NCBI GenBank assembly: GCA_003165315.1
Contig: PLSX01000051.1
Span: 1 to 63,479, forward strand
Origin: Acidobacteriota bacterium
Lineage (GTDB): Bacteria; Acidobacteriota; Terriglobia; UBA7540
DNA length: 63,479 nt
Direction: 5' to 3'
Shown: positions 43,769 through 52,693 of the stretch, in pieces
Numbering within the stretch: the first letter of the stretch is position 1
Layout of the letters: each line of letters opens with the position of its first letter
Made by a program: the position numbers and the translations under genes
Notes under the pieces: model-generated
What the model saw: the letters and a program-made list of their open reading frames with translations, nothing else
Databases searched by the model: none
Told to the model about the DNA's origin: nothing

Positions 43769-43806
43769 TTTGTTTTCTCCTTTTTTGTGAATTGACTTGC
43801 GTCCCA

Positions 43807-44106
43807 TCATTCCTCGTGCATTGCTCTGGGCTGATTCATTGCACTCACCGGTTGCGGGCTCAGATGCTCCCTTCGAATCCATTCGCGAATAAACAGCGGA
43901 CAGTTTCGAAGTTCTGTGCCGGCTGCTTCTGCCGAGGCCAGAAAGCGTACAGCTTCGGCGTCCGCCAGCGTCAGCTCACCGAGTTCGAGGGTCATGGGCG
44001 GCGGATGGACTTGCACCTCGATCTGCAGCTCAGCAAGGTTCTCCGCGTCGATCCGCCCACTCACGCGCAGAAGGTGTGAATTCTGACTCCTTTCAAGTCT
44101 CAACAT
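43807..44106 (-). CDS. Small STAS-like domain protein
   Basis: The 99-residue product begins 'LRLERSQNSHLLRVSGRIDAENLAELQ' and continues 'MTLELGELTLADAEAVRFLASAEAAG', the strand-helix rhythm of STAS/anti-sigma-antagonist domains. The conserved phosphorylatable Ser/Thr is replaced around 'LTLADAEAV'. It may be a partner-switch or scaffold protein. GAGGT precedes the ATG. It is the first gene after a sigma-54 promoter at 44145-44160. Confidence 0.72.
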   Translation of the reverse strand: MLRLERSQNSHLLRVSGRIDAENLAELQIEVQVHPPPMTLELGELTLADAEAVRFLASAEAAGTELRNCPLFIREWIRREHLSPQPVSAMNQPRAMHEE

Positions 44107-44144
44107 TTGTGGACCTCGATCTGGCTCACTACGCCCGGTATAAA

Positions 44145-44160
44145 TGCAAATTGGGCGCCA
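44145..44160 (-). promoter_or_regulatory. Sigma-54 (-24/-12) promoter of the STAS-HdeD-DUF1269 operon
   Basis: On the minus strand the sequence is TGGCGCCCAATTTGCA: the GG and GC are exactly 10 bases apart and the -12 element TTGCA is full consensus. Transcription would start about 28 bases before the ATG at 44106. A gene for a sigma-54 activator ends 118 bases upstream on the same strand. Confidence 0.82.
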
Positions 44161-44219
44161 TTCGCAAACGACTGAAACGATTGATGATGGTGGGGGTGCC
44201 GGTGGCGGGATCTCGGGAA

Positions 44220-44237
44220 TTGTCGAGTTTTCGGCAA
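44220..44237. promoter_or_regulatory. Candidate activator-binding dyad (UAS)
   Basis: TTGTCGA-GTTT-TCGGCAA is an 18-base near-palindrome (6 of 7 positions symmetric), centred about 95 bases upstream of the predicted sigma-54 start site. This is the usual distance for an enhancer-binding-protein site. Confidence 0.55.
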
Positions 44238-44277
44238 CTTGGCTGTCAGGGGGGGTGGAAGGAATTGAAAATTTCAG

Positions 44278-45672
44278 CTAGGCGGGCCGAAACCGTGACT
44301 TGTTGATGTTGAAGCTCTTGATTCGCGATTCCAGGGTGGAGCGGGGGATACCCAGGCGGGCCGCTGCACCCAGGGGGCCGGATACTCGTCCGCGGCTCTG
44401 GGATAATGCGTTTTCAATCATTTCCTTTTCCTGATCTTTAAGAGAGGCGAGAGCAATCCCGCTCGGGGCAGGCCTCGGCGATGCTTGCCCCAGCCAGTTC
44501 TCATCCGCAGTAAATGTTGCTCCCTCGCACAGGATGACCGCTCGTTCGATCACATTCTGCAACTCCCGCACATTCCCAGGCCAATGATATTTCTGAAACA
44601 GCTCCATGGTTTTCTTATCGATCCCGTTGATCTTCTTTCCCATCTTGGTGGTATAGCGCTGAGTAAGGTATGCGACGAGCAGGGGAATATCTTCGACACG
44701 CTCCCGCAGCGACGGCATGCGAATTGGGAAGACGTTCAATCGATAGAACAAGTCGCTCCGGAATGATCCCGCCTCCACCGCGGCTTGCAGGTCGTGGTTT
44801 GTGGCGGCAATCACCCGTACGTCAATCGGCACTGGCTGGGTACCACCCACGCGCTCAAATTGACGCTCTTGCAGCACTCGCAGCAAAGCGACTTGGGTTT
44901 CAGCCGGGATGTCACCCACTTCATCAAGGAAAATTGTCCCGGCGTCGGCAACTTCAAATCGCCCCAAACGCCTTTGGGTAGCGCCGGTAAAGGCTCCCTT
45001 CTCATGGCCGAATAGTTCAGAAGCTATGAGGGAAGCGGGAATGGCAGCACAATTGACTGCGACAAACGCGTTCCGGGCGCGGCGCGAGCGTTTGTGAATT
45101 GCACGGGCTGCAAGCTCTTTCCCGGTTCCCGTTTCACCTGTGATCAGCACGGTGGAATCGGTCGGTGCAACCTTGGAAAGAAGAACGAGAACCCGCTTGA
45201 TCGCCTCCGACGCTCCTACAATCTCTTCGAACATGGATGCCTGATCAATCTCTTCCTTGAGAGCCAAATTTTCCTTATAGAGCTGGTCTTTCAGCGTCTT
45301 GATTTCATCGAATGCTTTCTTGAGTTCATCCTCTGTCCGCTTCCGATCGTCAATCTCGAGACTGGATCCATACCACATCACGATTTTCCCTTGGTCATCC
45401 CACATGGGGACGTTGCGATGCAGGAACCAAAGGTATTGTCCGTCCTCGCGACGCACGCGGGCTTCGTACTGGAACACTTCTCCGTTAGCCAGGCAAGCAC
45501 GCCACCTTGTCAGCATTTCCCCTGCATCGTCAGGATGAATGAATGTGGTCCATGCCCAGCCTTGCAGGTCTTCTTCACCGACGCCGAGGAATTCAAGCCA
45601 GCGTTGATTGAAGAAACCGAAACTGCCGTCAGGGTCAGAACTGTGAAGAAACGCAGGAGTAGTATCAATCAC
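44278..45672 (-). CDS. Sigma-54-dependent activator with N-terminal PAS domain
   Basis: The 464-residue protein has a PAS domain with PAC segment (about 5-115, '[16 protein letters not shown]', '[20 protein letters not shown]'), a linker coiled coil, and the AAA+ domain (about 150-385). That domain carries Walker A 'GETGTGKE', the sigma-54 contact loop 'GAFTGAT', Walker B 'IFLDEVGD' and the arginine finger region '[14 protein letters not shown]'. A Fis-type helix-turn-helix ends it (about 415-460, '[18 protein letters not shown]'). The GTG start lacks a ribosome site; the frame stays open and protein-like for about 25 codons upstream without ATG, GTG or TTG, so the N-terminus is uncertain. 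It probably activates the sigma-54 operon just downstream. Confidence 0.9.
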   Translation of the reverse strand: MIDTTPAFLHSSDPDGSFGFFNQRWLEFLGVGEEDLQGWAWTTFIHPDDAGEMLTRWRACLANGEVFQYEARVRREDGQYLWFLHRNVPMWDDQGKIVMWYGSSLEIDDRKRTEDELKKAFDEIKTLKDQLYKENLALKEEIDQASMFEEIVGASEAIKRVLVLLSKVAPTDSTVLITGETGTGKELAARAIHKRSRRARNAFVAVNCAAIPASLIASELFGHEKGAFTGATQRRLGRFEVADAGTIFLDEVGDIPAETQVALLRVLQERQFERVGGTQPVPIDVRVIAATNHDLQAAVEAGSFRSDLFYRLNVFPIRMPSLRERVEDIPLLVAYLTQRYTTKMGKKINGIDKKTMELFQKYHWPGNVRELQNVIERAVILCEGATFTADENWLGQASPRPAPSGIALASLKDQEKEMIENALSQSRGRVSGPLGAAARLGIPRSTLESRIKSFNINKSRFRPA

Positions 45673-46173
45673 GCGCCGCAGTAGATCTTCGGCGGGAGTT
45701 GTTCGCAGAAGCTTGCTTGCATCACGTGTAGCCGTATCGACCTCGTTTCAGGCGTACCCTTGACAGCTCATTGTAGGATACGAAATCCATGGGTCAAGCG
45801 AAACCTATAGTTATTGTTTCCCACTGAAAGGTTGAACCCGACTGCGTGGATGGTTGGACAAACGGAAACTGCACAGATACGGGTTTCTGGCACCTCGGGG
45901 GTATATATTCCTATTCACTTGGTCGGATTACGCCATGACTTTCAGTCTGGACTGAAACAGGCATGGCACAAAATGTCGCTATCGGAAAGCGGAGTTATGC
46001 CCTCTGTGGCTAATATTTGCTATTTATCCACAATGTTTTTTGGCAAGGTCATTACGAATGGAGAAAAAGTCATTTTCGCAAAAGGAAGGTTAAAGCCCGG
46101 GAGCAAAGTAGGTCGGATTTACAAAACGATCCGAGCTCCCGGTCTCCACGAGCCGCTTTGATGGACACTTCCT
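45673..46173. other. Intergenic region, no gene found
   Basis: About 500 bases between the sigma-54 activator and the radical SAM gene, AT-richer than its neighbours. Short plus-strand frames lack ribosome sites. A TGGCAC-containing segment near 45964 was considered as a sigma-54 promoter and rejected for wrong spacing. Confidence 0.5.
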
Positions 46174-48132
46174 TTACGCGCTCATGAGAAAGTTTCCAGC
46201 CTCAGGTCCCGACGTTGTCGTTATCGAAACACGATGCCGCAACGAAGCCAGTTCCTGGGCAAGCAGCCGCAGGTCCTGAGGTTTGGCAGTTCCCTCTGCC
46301 ACCACCACTTTGACGTCGGCGTCATTATTGCGCAGATGGGCGCGGATGCCGGCAGCAAGGCGCAGCGTACTGGCGCGGTCCATCACGCCTTCGATTTTCA
46401 CCAGGGTGCTGTGCAAGGCGCGCTCCAGGCTGACTCGAAGTGACCCGAGTTGGCCGGACCTCAGCGCTGAAGGCGTGGTGCGGTAAGGATTGCGAACCAG
46501 CTTTGGATGCTGGAACAAATCGTGGCGTAAGGTGAAGCCGGTCCACGCGGCGGCAAGGGGAGCCAGTAACGAACGCACCTTCGGACCCAGTGAGGGCGGG
46601 CCAATAGCAGTTTCGATCTCCGCTTCCAGATGCGCCGCGGCTTCCGGCGTGGGGCCAGAGCGCTTCGCCACACGGAAAAGCGGCCAGGCGAAGTGAATCT
46701 CCTCTTTCCAACGCTGTGCTTTGGCCCGCAGGTACGGAGAACCGGAATTGTGGTAGCGCTTCCATCCCTGAAACCAGACCTCAACCGAGCGCAGAATCGA
46801 AGGCCCATTGGCGCGGAAGTCTGTGTCAAAGCATTCGCGCTGCAAGGCCTCAATTTCTTCGCCCTTCATGGTGGGATGCACCACCATGGAGCTGAACCCG
46901 TCGCAGTTGTGATAATAGCGCTCAGGGTCCGCTTCCATTTCCGGGCGAAAGCGTCCTTCCTGCTTGATCCGGTCGTAGAAGGGGGTGCCGGGCGTTGGTC
47001 CATAGATAAGAAATTGACCGTAGGTGGGCTTCAGCGCCAGGAATTCCTTCATCTCCTCGCGAATGATCTTCGGCGTGTGATAGTCGAACCCCAAAATCAT
47101 GGAGGAGAGCACGGTGATGCCGTGCGAACGCAATTCCGGAATCAACTCCTCAATGGGTTTCCCCGCTTGCTTGGAGTAGCCGGAGCGCTTGCCTTCAAAC
47201 CCCACCCAAACACCATCGATGCCGGTTTCTAAGAGCTCTTGAGGAGTGTAGCGGCTCAGGGCCTTTACGGAAGCGAAGGCAAAAATGGAAAGAGGTGTGC
47301 CCCGCTTCAGCACCAGTTCACGCATGCGGGTGGCGCGGTCTTTTGCGAGCAGGAAATCTTCGTCCAGAATCGCCATGCTCATGCGCTCGTCCACTTCAAG
47401 GTAGCGCTCAACGACGCGGAAGATATCGTCGCCGGTGGGAAGCAGGCGGATGTGATGGCGCTTGAAGTAATGCGAGGTGCAGCAGAAATCGCAGCCGTTG
47501 GGGCAGCCGAGCCCGGCAAAAATCACGCCGGTGCGGTCCATGGGGATGGAAAAAACCTTCAGGTCCAGCAGAACCAGAGGGTGATCGTAAGGCTTGGGAC
47601 GAGGCGGCTCATTCAGCAGGGAGCGGAAGAAAGCTACCCCTTCGCCACGGCAGATGTGGTCGCCGTAGGGGGCCAGCGTGGCGTCGTCGAGGACGGTTCC
47701 GTAACCTCCCAGCACAATTTTGGCGCGCGGCGCGTGCTTGCGCACAAGAGCCACAGCTTCTTTCATGTGTTGGAATAAAACCAGGTTGAAGGAGATGCCC
47801 ACATAGTCCGGACCCTTCTTCAACTCGCGAACCAGTTCGCGATGCGAAGGATATTGCAGCACCACGGCAGGTGCATCCAGGTTGGCGGCAATGTAATCCA
47901 GTCCGTAGGTAAAATTCGTGGAACGGGGGCTGAAGATGCCCTGGGCGCGGGTGATCTGCCCGTGAAGGACTTCGTAGCCGACGCTGGGAGCGTCCCCATG
48001 AGCGGGGCCGATGGGACGGCAAACACTGGTCAGAAGAACTTTGGGACTGGGTGAGGGGCTATCCGCGCGCTTTCCGCCCGGTTGCGGCAATTCTACGAGC
48101 GCGCATGGCGCTGCCCCCAATTTGGTTTCCAT
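46174..48132 (-). CDS. B12-binding radical SAM protein with extra C-terminal domain
   Basis: The 652-residue protein has a cobalamin-binding-like Rossmann domain (about 30-190: 'KVLLTSVCRPIGP', 'DYVGISFNLVLFQHMKEAVALVRKHAPRAKIVLGG'), then a radical SAM domain with CX3CX2C, 'GCPNGCDFCC', near 207-216. Residues 460-652 are additional: 'LVKIEGVMDRASTLRLAAGIRAHL' and 'DVKVVVAEGT' resemble a STAS-like fold. Class B radical SAM enzymes usually methylate unactivated carbons or rearrange lipids or antibiotics; the substrate here is unknown. The ATG at 48132 follows GAGGCAAGG; a GTG at 48180 is in frame. Confidence 0.85.
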   Translation of the reverse strand: METKLGAAPCALVELPQPGGKRADSPSPSPKVLLTSVCRPIGPAHGDAPSVGYEVLHGQITRAQGIFSPRSTNFTYGLDYIAANLDAPAVVLQYPSHRELVRELKKGPDYVGISFNLVLFQHMKEAVALVRKHAPRAKIVLGGYGTVLDDATLAPYGDHICRGEGVAFFRSLLNEPPRPKPYDHPLVLLDLKVFSIPMDRTGVIFAGLGCPNGCDFCCTSHYFKRHHIRLLPTGDDIFRVVERYLEVDERMSMAILDEDFLLAKDRATRMRELVLKRGTPLSIFAFASVKALSRYTPQELLETGIDGVWVGFEGKRSGYSKQAGKPIEELIPELRSHGITVLSSMILGFDYHTPKIIREEMKEFLALKPTYGQFLIYGPTPGTPFYDRIKQEGRFRPEMEADPERYYHNCDGFSSMVVHPTMKGEEIEALQRECFDTDFRANGPSILRSVEVWFQGWKRYHNSGSPYLRAKAQRWKEEIHFAWPLFRVAKRSGPTPEAAAHLEAEIETAIGPPSLGPKVRSLLAPLAAAWTGFTLRHDLFQHPKLVRNPYRTTPSALRSGQLGSLRVSLERALHSTLVKIEGVMDRASTLRLAAGIRAHLRNNDADVKVVVAEGTAKPQDLRLLAQELASLRHRVSITTTSGPEAGNFLMSA

Positions 48133-48723
48133 CCTTGCCTCATCTGCGAGGGCACGAGAGGCCAATAGATACTTTACCACGCGGCAGGCTTCGACTGCAC
48201 GGGATTCTGGCTATCGGATTATTGAGTTGCCGAGTTATCGGATCGTCGAGTCATTTGATCATTGGAGAACTGACGATTGCTGGTTTTGTGTCCGCAGACT
48301 TCGACATCAGGACCTCGGACCTCGTCTTTTTGTTTCAAATGGTATGCCGCCACACCAGTTCGAATATCACTTCCCTGCGAGGGGAGAAGCGAAAGAAAAT
48401 CAGAAATTACCTGGCGGCCTTTCATCCCACGCAGAGTGAGGGCCATAACCCATTTCAATCGGATCCTCGATTTTGGCACTTACCGTGCCCACATCAATCA
48501 GATGAATAGAAATGGAAAGTAAAGACCTTCAAGAAGCAAACTGGCTTGACCGCCGTCTGCGATGGCTCTTGTGCCTGTGCTGTAGCCTCAGCATATCCTG
48601 CAAATGCGGTCGGAAGTAGGCCGCGTCGAATGAAAGCCCGGTGAATAGGCAGGAACCGAACCGAGGGGAGATAAAGACTGTTGAAAACTTGTCAAACTTT
48701 AATGAGGAGAAGAGGTAGACCCT
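48133..48723. other. Divergent intergenic region with word-like repeats
   Basis: At 48206-48262 there is a degenerate tract (ttattgagttgccgagttat, then cggatcgtcgagtcattt). The rest, to 48723, shows no gene. The segment upstream of the small secreted protein has TTGAAA near 48681 but no well-spaced -10 box. Confidence 0.5.
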
Positions 48724-49176
48724 ATGAAAATGCTGATTCGCTTAACAATCTTGAGTATTTTGACCGCCACGTGTGTGGGAATGGCCTTCGCCGATAAGCC
48801 CGGACGCCATCCCCATTACCTCTACTCACTTTCTGACTTACACCATGCTCGCGGGTATTTGGACAAGCTTGCAATGAATGAGCATCGTGACGAAATGGAA
48901 CAGAGAGCCATCGAGAAGATTGATGCCGCGATTAATGCGATCAAATCTGCCTCCATCGACGACGGGAAGAATCTGAATGATCACCCGCCCATTGATGCCC
49001 ATCTGGCAAGAGGAGACCGCTACATGAAGGCAATGGAACTGCTGGACGCGGCGCATCATGACGTCAGCCTGGAAGAAGACGAATCCAAGTCTCAGGGCCT
49101 CCAGGGTCGAATCATTGCCGATGTCGATCAAGCGCACCGTATCGTTGAAAAGCTGCAAGCACGATACAATAAGTAA
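48724..49176 (+). CDS. Small secreted helical protein, unknown
   Basis: The 150-residue protein has a signal peptide (MKMLIRLTILSILTATCVGMAFA). The mature part is all-helical by composition ('LHHARGYLDKLAMNEHRDEMEQRAIEKIDAAINAIKSAS', 'YMKAMELLDAAHHDVSLEEDE'), with many His, Asp and Glu that could bind metal. It starts behind GAGGAGAAGAGG. It is monocistronic, ending in an intrinsic terminator about 30 bases downstream. I recognise a general resemblance to small periplasmic proteins of Acidobacteriota but no named family. Confidence 0.78.
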   Translation: MKMLIRLTILSILTATCVGMAFADKPGRHPHYLYSLSDLHHARGYLDKLAMNEHRDEMEQRAIEKIDAAINAIKSASIDDGKNLNDHPPIDAHLARGDRYMKAMELLDAAHHDVSLEEDESKSQGLQGRIIADVDQAHRIVEKLQARYNK

Positions 49177-49205
49177 GCTCAAGAGCACTGCTGATTGCTT
49201 TAGGG

Positions 49206-49235
49206 AAGGCCTCGGTTCTTCCGAGGCCTTTTCTT
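49206..49235 (+). terminator. Intrinsic terminator of the small secreted protein gene
   Basis: AAGGCCTCGG-TTCTT-CCGAGGCCTT is a perfect 10-bp stem followed by TTCTT, 30 bases after the stop codon. Confidence 0.88.
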
Positions 49236-49381
49236 ATGTGCCAGACAGGTTTGAGAGCTTGGGGAGGAGATGGATTCTCTCTTTTAACTTTACCCATTGG
49301 ACTCTGAGGGAAACGTTTGTGATTCGACGACGTTGATGTGCTGCTCGTGATTCGACCAACATCGTGCCGATGCCTGCCACC

Positions 49382-49750
49382 TCAGATAGGGGGCAAGGAA
49401 ACGATCTGGATTTCGTCGATGATTCTGAAGAGGCCGGAGCAGGTCTTTGATGTGCAGACAATCGGGCCGCCTCCAGAGTATTGGATTGAGGTGATCAGGC
49501 CCGGCGATCCGCACAAGGTGCAAGCCAGCACAGCGACAAATTTGGGCGCGAACGACTCCCGCAGGTAGGTAAAGTCGTCAAGAAAGATGATGTCGCCAGG
49601 AGCCATATCCGTAAGCGACGACCGACCTGAGAGGTGGAGGTCGGTGGGTCGATAATCCGCACCCCCCGTGGTTTGACCTCCACCAACACCGTCCTGGGTT
49701 GTCCCCGCACCAGTCTTTCGAGGCCTATTGTTCTGTTTCACAACTACCAT
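49382..49750 (-). CDS. Small protein with zinc-ribbon-like cysteines, unknown
   Basis: The 122-residue frame starts behind AAAGGGAC. The second half is protein-like: 'DIIFLDDFTYLRESFAPKFVAVLACTLC', then 'CGSPGLITSIQYSGGGPIVC' and 'CTSKTCSGLFRIIDE'. CxxC and CxxxxC pairs separated by about 18 residues suggest one zinc ribbon. The first 45 residues are low-complexity. It is convergent with the small secreted protein. I do not recognise the family, and the start could also be at 49876 or 49606. Confidence 0.5.
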   Translation of the reverse strand: MVVVKQNNRPRKTGAGTTQDGVGGGQTTGGADYRPTDLHLSGRSSLTDMAPGDIIFLDDFTYLRESFAPKFVAVLACTLCGSPGLITSIQYSGGGPIVCTSKTCSGLFRIIDEIQIVSLPPI

Positions 49751-50930
49751 AAAGTCCCTTTTTGCCGTCAAGAAGCAGATGTGCGAATGGCGGCACCTTT
49801 GAGAAACATAGATTTTCAGCAACCGGGTGCCCGGCTTCATCTCCAACCGCTGATTCGGAGAAACGTCTACCCGCACACCCTGTCCAGGCGAAGCCAGAAG
49901 CCAACCTGAAAGTTGGATTGCCTGCCTTGCCCTTGCTGGCTCGCTTACATAAGGCTAAGCTAGGATGCCCTAAAATATCCTGCCAGAAAACTTCAGAATC
50001 CAACGCCGAGGCACTAAGATGCGTGAGCGGCGCGTATGACCCATTCCAATCGGGAACTTGCGTGCCGTTTCGGGAATAGGCGTAAAAGTCTGAGAATTTC
50101 CGCTGGGACTGCCGCCCGTTTCCCTTCTTGTTCAGATACCATGAGCGTGGCCATTACCTTTCGCCCGTCCGAGGTCGATTAAGATTCCACTCTGGGTCGG
50201 CGGCTCACCTACGGCATCCAGCTCCCTTCGCTTGGAGAAATGTCAAGCCCTGAGGCGTATTTGCGCAGAGCGCATGCGCACCTTCCTGCTCATAGCTCCA
50301 CCTTCTTTCCACATGCTATCTATCGGCCACTTTGCTTTTGAGCTTGAGGGAGTGTGCATGGATTTCGTGATAGGGTCAATGGGTTCCATCTCTGATGTCC
50401 CGACTGCCGCCGCTCTCCCGTTTTGGAACAAGGCCAGACCTTCACTATCACTGTAAGAGCTGCTCCTAAATATTATTTCAGCTCTTTAAGTGGGTGGGAT
50501 TTCCCCATTCCCATAGCCCAAGCTCCTGCCCCGCAATCCTTTTCCCTGTTTGCCGCCAGGAATCCGCCATGGCTTTTAAGTAATTGAACAAAGAGGACCT
50601 GCTCAATAGAGAATCGCTGGATGAAAGGCTTCCGGCGCGTATCCTCATGCATTGCCTTCCCCCTATTGAATCCAAGCCTATAGTTTCAAGCGAGAGGCTA
50701 GCTGATCGCGATTTCTATGTACGGTTCAACCCTGCAGGAATGGCCCATCCTTTGCAATTTCCAAGGTCAGCGCAAGGACCCCAAGGGGCGAAGGTGGCAA
50801 AAGAAGCGCGAAGCTGCAAGCCCCACGCCGCGGGTGAAGTGTTCTCCGCCGCCACCGCCGGGAAACAAGCCCAAGGTCAAGTAGGCGCTGTCCGTCAGTC
50901 GATGGACATTTGAGAGTGAGTGAGGATTTC
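49751..50930. other. 1.2-kb stretch without supported genes
   Basis: Both strands were read. The short frames (for example minus strand 50478-50675, 65 codons; plus strand 50232-50456) lack ribosome sites and recognisable products. No tRNA, hairpin-terminator pair or tandem repeat stands out. A structured RNA cannot be excluded by eye. The right end carries the ribosome site of the sigma-factor gene. Confidence 0.5.
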
Positions 50931-51842
50931 ATGGCAACCCAATCGATTCCCAGTTATGGACAGTTTAACAAGGCAGCAACGATACCCACGCTTCATCGCT
51001 CGCAGCGTTTACCCCGGCACCTGGCGCCTCCAACCGTCCGTCCCTCTGCGCGCAAAGAGGCACGGCTAGCCGAAGAAAGGCAACGGCTGCTGATCGAAAT
51101 GCTTCCCCTGGTGAAGCGCGTGGCTTTCTCGATTCGGGAGCACTTGCCCGCGCATGTGGAAGTGGATGACCTGATTGCCAACGGGATTCTGGGGTTGGTT
51201 GACGCCATCGCGAAGTTTGACGTCACCAAGCAGGTAAAGTTGGAAAGTTACGCCTGCCACCGAGTTCGGGGCAGCATTTTGGACGGCCTGCGCAGCGCTG
51301 ATCCCGCCTCCCGCGATTTAAGGCGCAAGAACAAGAAAATCCAGAAGCTCTATCGTGAGTTGGAGGTCAAGTTGGGCCGCCCGGTTTTGGATGAGGAAAT
51401 CGCCGGGGCGATGGGAATGACCCTGACGCAGTGGCACGACGCCTTGAGCGAAATCCAGACATTGGGATTTAATTTTGGCGCGCGCACTATCTCCGCCGGT
51501 CCGACCTCAAAGCGGCTGTCGGTTGAGTCGGAGCAATTGGCCGGTGACGACGCTGATCCCTTTGAGCAGTGCTATCACCGCGAGCAGCAGGAAATTTTGG
51601 GCCGTGCGCTTTCCCATCTGCGGGAACGCGAGCGCGAGATCATTACCCTCTACTATCAGCAGGAGCTGACGATGAAGCAGATCGGCGAACGCATGAAAAT
51701 AGACGAATCGCGTGTTTCGCAGCTCCATTCCGCAGCGCTGGCGCGCTTGAAGGGAAGCGTGAAGTCTCTTCTTCACCCGCGCCAAGGCTCTAAATCCCCA
51801 GCACGGGCCGCATTTTCGATGGCGGTTGGCGCGGGAGTTTAA
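50931..51842 (+). CDS. FliA/WhiG-like sigma-70 family sigma factor
   Basis: The 303-residue group 3 sigma factor has region 2 ('MLPLVKRVAFSIREHLPAHVEVDDLIANGILGLVDAIAKFD', then 'SYACHRVRGSILDGLR'), a region 3 ('IQKLYRELEVKLGRPVLDEEIAGAMGM') and region 4 ('LREREREIITLYYQQELTMKQIGERMKIDESRVSQLHSAAL'). The 50-residue N-terminal extension is polar. The pattern matches FliA (sigma-28), but no flagellar or chemotaxis gene lies in the window, so the target set is unknown. GAGGA lies 5 bases before the ATG. Confidence 0.92.
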   Translation: MATQSIPSYGQFNKAATIPTLHRSQRLPRHLAPPTVRPSARKEARLAEERQRLLIEMLPLVKRVAFSIREHLPAHVEVDDLIANGILGLVDAIAKFDVTKQVKLESYACHRVRGSILDGLRSADPASRDLRRKNKKIQKLYRELEVKLGRPVLDEEIAGAMGMTLTQWHDALSEIQTLGFNFGARTISAGPTSKRLSVESEQLAGDDADPFEQCYHREQQEILGRALSHLREREREIITLYYQQELTMKQIGERMKIDESRVSQLHSAALARLKGSVKSLLHPRQGSKSPARAAFSMAVGAGV

Positions 51843-52101
51843 TGATCGTGCGATCCGGTGGTCGGACAATCGAGAGGCAACTTCCGTGTGCTCCGTTTGC
51901 TTCGTGGCTTTACGTCTCAGTGGATACAATGGCAGCAACCGCCAGTGGAAAACTCTTTCACCCACTTGCATCCATGTGACGCGAATGGTAGCCTCAACAA
52001 AGCGCTGCCAACAAGTCATTCCAGCGCCGACCCCTCCGCCAAAACTGGCGGGACTGGGAGACTAGGATCTCTTTGAACCGGCATACGACCCGATTGAACT
52101 T

Positions 52102-52359
52102 ATGAATCGATTTGAAAATCAGACCTTCGAGAATCAACATGTCATTCTTGATGATGGCGTCTACGTGAATTGCAAGTTCAAGAATTGCAGCCTGGAGTAT
52201 TCGGGTGGCGACGTCTATGTGCAGAATTGCCAGGGTGAAGGTTGCCAACTCGTCTGGCGAGGTGCCGCCCAACGTACTGTCCTGCTGCTGCAGGGCTTGG
52301 GCTTGATGGTGCCACCACCGCCGCCGCCAGGCACCGATCCTCCCAGCCGGGTTAATTGA
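52102..52359 (+). CDS. Small Cys/Asn-rich protein, possible pentapeptide-like fold
   Basis: The 85-residue frame reads 'FENQTFENQHVILDDGVYVNCKFKNCSLEYSGGDVYVQNCQGEGCQ', a pattern of short repeated strands with regularly placed Asn/Cys that resembles a small right-handed beta-helix. It ends in a proline run (PPPPPP). No clear ribosome site precedes the ATG. It is probably real because the repeat is maintained in amino-acid terms; the function is unknown. Confidence 0.55.
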   Translation: MNRFENQTFENQHVILDDGVYVNCKFKNCSLEYSGGDVYVQNCQGEGCQLVWRGAAQRTVLLLQGLGLMVPPPPPPGTDPPSRVN

Positions 52360-52693
52360 ACAAGTCATGCTGGAGTTTGGAACTTCGGCATAATCCCCAT
52401 TTGACCTTCACCGCCGCCAGAGGAGGAAAGGGTGAACTTATTACCAAACGCCGACACCTTCATGCTTCCGAACGCCTCCGAACGTGAAATTAGAATCATC
52501 TGTTTTTACCCTTACCAGTCTTAAGCATTAGTCCTTTAGTCATAATGAGTTACGGTAACGGGTCGCGACTGGCTTGACCCTTGTGCAATGCATCGAGAGT
52601 CCCACTCGCGCCATTTCCCTTGCCTTTTTACTACCAAAACCTTTATATTCAATCGTTTGAACCGCTAGATTTCCCAAGGCTGAGGACCCGGTT
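52360..52693. other. Intergenic region before aroDE
   Basis: The 334 bases include an AT-rich stretch (about 52490-52560) that could hold the aroDE promoter, but no hexamer pair has both boxes and correct spacing. No gene is seen. Confidence 0.45.

Noticed and set aside
45950..45985. Possible sigma-54 promoter TGGCACAAAATGTCGC
   Set aside because: The GG and GC are 11 bases apart instead of 10, the -12 element is poor, and no gene on the plus strand follows.
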